Origin: Saprospiraceae bacterium
Lineage (GTDB): Bacteria > Bacteroidota > Bacteroidia > Chitinophagales > Saprospiraceae
DNA length: 7,604 bases
Reading direction: 5' to 3'
NCBI GenBank assembly: GCA_020630045.1
Contig: JAHDCE010000183.1
Span: 1-7,604, forward strand
This document shows positions 5,996 to 7,604 of this stretch, piece after piece. Position 1 is the stretch's first letter; each line of letters begins with the position of its first letter. The position numbers and the translations under genes were made by a program. The notes below the pieces were generated by a model that did not search any database, was not told the DNA's origin, and saw only the letters and a program-made list of their open reading frames with translations.

Positions 5996-7342
5996 ATGGA
6001 ACTCACCGGAACATATAAACAAATACTAGGATTGTCCCTGCCGATAATGATAGGCAGTGCGGCACAGCAAATTATCGCCTTGAGCGACAGTGTTTTTTTG
6101 TTACAAAAAAGTACGGAAGATTTTGCTGCGATTGGATTCGTCGGTGTTTTTTACCTAGTAGTTGCAGCAATCGGTTATGGTTTTTCCAAAGGAGGGCAAA
6201 TCATGATCGCCCGACGGATGGGGGAAGGGGATATGGAAGGCGTCGGAGGAAGTTTCAGGGCAATGCTGGCATTTGAAGTTTTGCTTGCCATTCTTTTGTT
6301 TTTGTTCATTGTATTTATTTGTCCGACGCTGTTCGATTATCTCATCGTATCGGATGTAATTCTTGAGAAAAGTTTGGCATATCTGGATTATCGATCCTAT
6401 GGTGTGTTTTTCAGTTTTTCAGGGATGAGCATCATCGCTCTTTATACCGGCGTGGCTCGTCCTTGGTTCATTATAGTAGATACTATTATTTTAGGTGGAC
6501 TTAATTTAATCCTGAATTACGGATTGATTTTTGGAGCATTAGGGTTACCCGAAATGGGTATCGCAGGTGCGGGATTGGCAAGTACCATTGCTGAAGTCAT
6601 TGCATTTATCGTTTTTGTCATTTATATCTTTTTTGATAAAAAAGCTCGGGGGTATAAGTTGCTACGTGGCAAAATTGACCTGCAATTAATCAAAAATCAG
6701 GTTTCGATCGCCGCACCCGTCGTCGCTCAATCCGTCATCGGTTTAGGGAGTTGGGTTATCTTTTTCGCGACGATTGAAAACCTAGGAGAAAGATCATTGG
6801 CCATCACCAATTTTGTCCGCATGATTTACTTGGTACTTTCTGTGCCTGTTTGGGGATATTCATCAGGAATCAACACATTGACGAGCAGTTGTATCGGCCA
6901 AGGGAAGGATGACATGGTGATGCCGATGACTTGGAAAACTTCTTGGCTGGCGTTTTTGACAACGGCTCTCATGACGATACCGGTTCTGATATTTCCCGAA
7001 ACCTTGTTGAGTCCCTTGTTTTTATTCAGTAGTTCTGAAACGGATGCTACCTTGATTACGGATTCCATTTCTTGTCTTTATGTTCTAGGTGGAATTCTTG
7101 TATGTTATTGCTTCGGCGCTATATTTTTTAATTCCGTTTCTGGAACAGGTGCAACCTTTAAGGGATTATTGATTCAATTCGTATGTGTCATTTTCTATTT
7201 GGGGTATATTAAAATTACGATTCCCTACCTTGGCTGGGGACTTGAATGGGGGTGGGCCGGAGAAATATTTTATTGGATAATAATGTGGCTAGCCACATAC
7301 TGGTATCTTAAAAGAGGTAATTGGAAAGACATTAAACTATAA
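5996..7342 (+). CDS. MATE family efflux transporter
   Basis: The 448-residue product has the length and about twelve hydrophobic segments of the multidrug and toxic compound extrusion family: inner-membrane antiporters that export cationic drugs or metabolites using Na+ or H+ gradients. Visible hallmarks are the N-terminal KQILGLSLPIMIGSAAQQ segment with a Pro in helix 1, ALSDSVF (Asp31), the IARRMGEGD loop after helix 2 (71-79), LNLILNYGLIFG (169-180) and the family motif GIAGAGLASTIAE (188-200). The second half repeats the layout, with KNQVSIAAPVVAQS at about 233-246 and GINTLTSSCIGQGKDD at about 290-306. The ATG directly follows an in-frame TAA, so no earlier start is possible. A purine-rich AAAGGGGAG lies about 25 bases upstream, too far to be a normal ribosome binding site. 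The gene appears monocistronic. The substrate cannot be inferred; related MOP-superfamily lipid flippases are less likely. Confidence 0.92.
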   Translation: MELTGTYKQILGLSLPIMIGSAAQQIIALSDSVFLLQKSTEDFAAIGFVGVFYLVVAAIGYGFSKGGQIMIARRMGEGDMEGVGGSFRAMLAFEVLLAILLFLFIVFICPTLFDYLIVSDVILEKSLAYLDYRSYGVFFSFSGMSIIALYTGVARPWFIIVDTIILGGLNLILNYGLIFGALGLPEMGIAGAGLASTIAEVIAFIVFVIYIFFDKKARGYKLLRGKIDLQLIKNQVSIAAPVVAQSVIGLGSWVIFFATIENLGERSLAITNFVRMIYLVLSVPVWGYSSGINTLTSSCIGQGKDDMVMPMTWKTSWLAFLTTALMTIPVLIFPETLLSPLFLFSSSETDATLITDSISCLYVLGGILVCYCFGAIFFNSVSGTGATFKGLLIQFVCVIFYLGYIKITIPYLGWGLEWGWAGEIFYWIIMWLATYWYLKRGNWKDIKL

Positions 7343-7423
7343 AAACCGGTTAAATTCTTCCTAAAGGCGATGTCATGCCTGCAAGATGCTATAGATATAT
7401 GTAAATTGAAGGAGTGCTTTTAC

Positions 7424-7604
7424 TTGATGATAAGTACCCGGCCATAAATAATCAGGGAATATGCTTTTCGGGTATTTTTGCTTTATCCTTCGTACAGTCC
7501 TCAACTTGGTAGCTACGGCTACCAGTTTCCGGGCTTCCCTCGACTAAATCAAAAATACCCATGAAAATCATTATTCGATTACTTTTGGCCAGGTACTTAG
7601 TCAA
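7424..7604. repeat. REP-like inverted-repeat intergenic element, copy 2
   Basis: This is a large imperfect palindrome. The left arm (7424-7480) and right arm (7550-7604) align nearly end to end as inverted repeats with small indels: TTGA at both outer tips, then TAAGTACC and GGCCA-type blocks, then TTTTC, then a perfect inner 11-bp pair, GGGTATTTTTG (7470-7480) with CAAAAATACCC (7550-7560). The 69-base centre carries a hairpin at 7508-7523. The element shares its outer motif and central layout with the element at 3683-3873, but its arms are otherwise different. It begins about 80 bases after the MATE stop and may also end that transcript, since 7343-7423 shows no clear terminator. It may continue past the window edge. 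It is probably a REP/MITE-type element mobilised in trans; no transposase is visible here. Confidence 0.75.
7508..7523. repeat. Central hairpin of REP-like element 2
   Basis: GGTAGC (7508-7513) pairs with GCTACC (7518-7523) around a TACG loop. A T-A pair and a T-G wobble extend it, then a mismatch, then two further A-T pairs. Compared with the hairpin at 3778-3793, the stem base pairs differ at position 2 on both arms (AT changed to GC), so pairing is conserved though sequence is not. Confidence 0.65.

Noticed and set aside
7424..7604. Possible CRISPR repeat unit
   Set aside because: There are only inverted arms and one central hairpin; no regularly spaced direct repeats or spacers.

Overview
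The window looks like chromosomal DNA from a member of the Bacteroidota. The strongest sign is a secreted protein (258-2201, minus) that ends in a type IX secretion system (T9SS) C-terminal sorting domain, a signal essentially confined to that phylum. Supporting signs are a lipoprotein with a Cys-Gly-Gly-Gly N-terminus, an OmpA-family protein with a carboxypeptidase-regulatory-like insert, AT-rich intergenic DNA, and start codons without obvious Shine-Dalgarno sequences. I cannot name the genus.

Layout, left to right. Positions 2-241 (+) hold the C-terminal end of a probable sulfatase. It converges, with a 16-base gap, on a two-gene minus-strand unit: a nitrilase (2198-3145) and, downstream with a 4-base ATGA overlap, the T9SS-sorted repeat protein (258-2201). 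Diverging from the nitrilase after only 28 bases is a small lipoprotein gene (3174-3683, +). From its stop codon onward lies an inverted-repeat, REP-like element (3683-3873), then a strong terminator (3877-3911) serving the minus-strand OmpA-family gene (3921-5669). A 326-base divergent regulatory region (5670-5995) separates that gene from a MATE-family efflux transporter (5996-7342, +). The window closes with a second inverted-repeat, REP-like element (7424-7604) related to the first.

The genes do not form one evident pathway. They are mostly envelope or export functions (sulfatase, T9SS-secreted protein, lipoprotein, peptidoglycan-binding OmpA protein, MATE exporter) plus one cytoplasmic nitrilase. 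No defence system, CRISPR array, RNA gene, transposase or phage gene was seen. The most notable items are the pair of related palindromic intergenic elements and the OmpA-family protein with two OmpA domains, the second of which has lost the usual peptidoglycan-binding Asp. I do not see a clear undescribed multi-gene system here.
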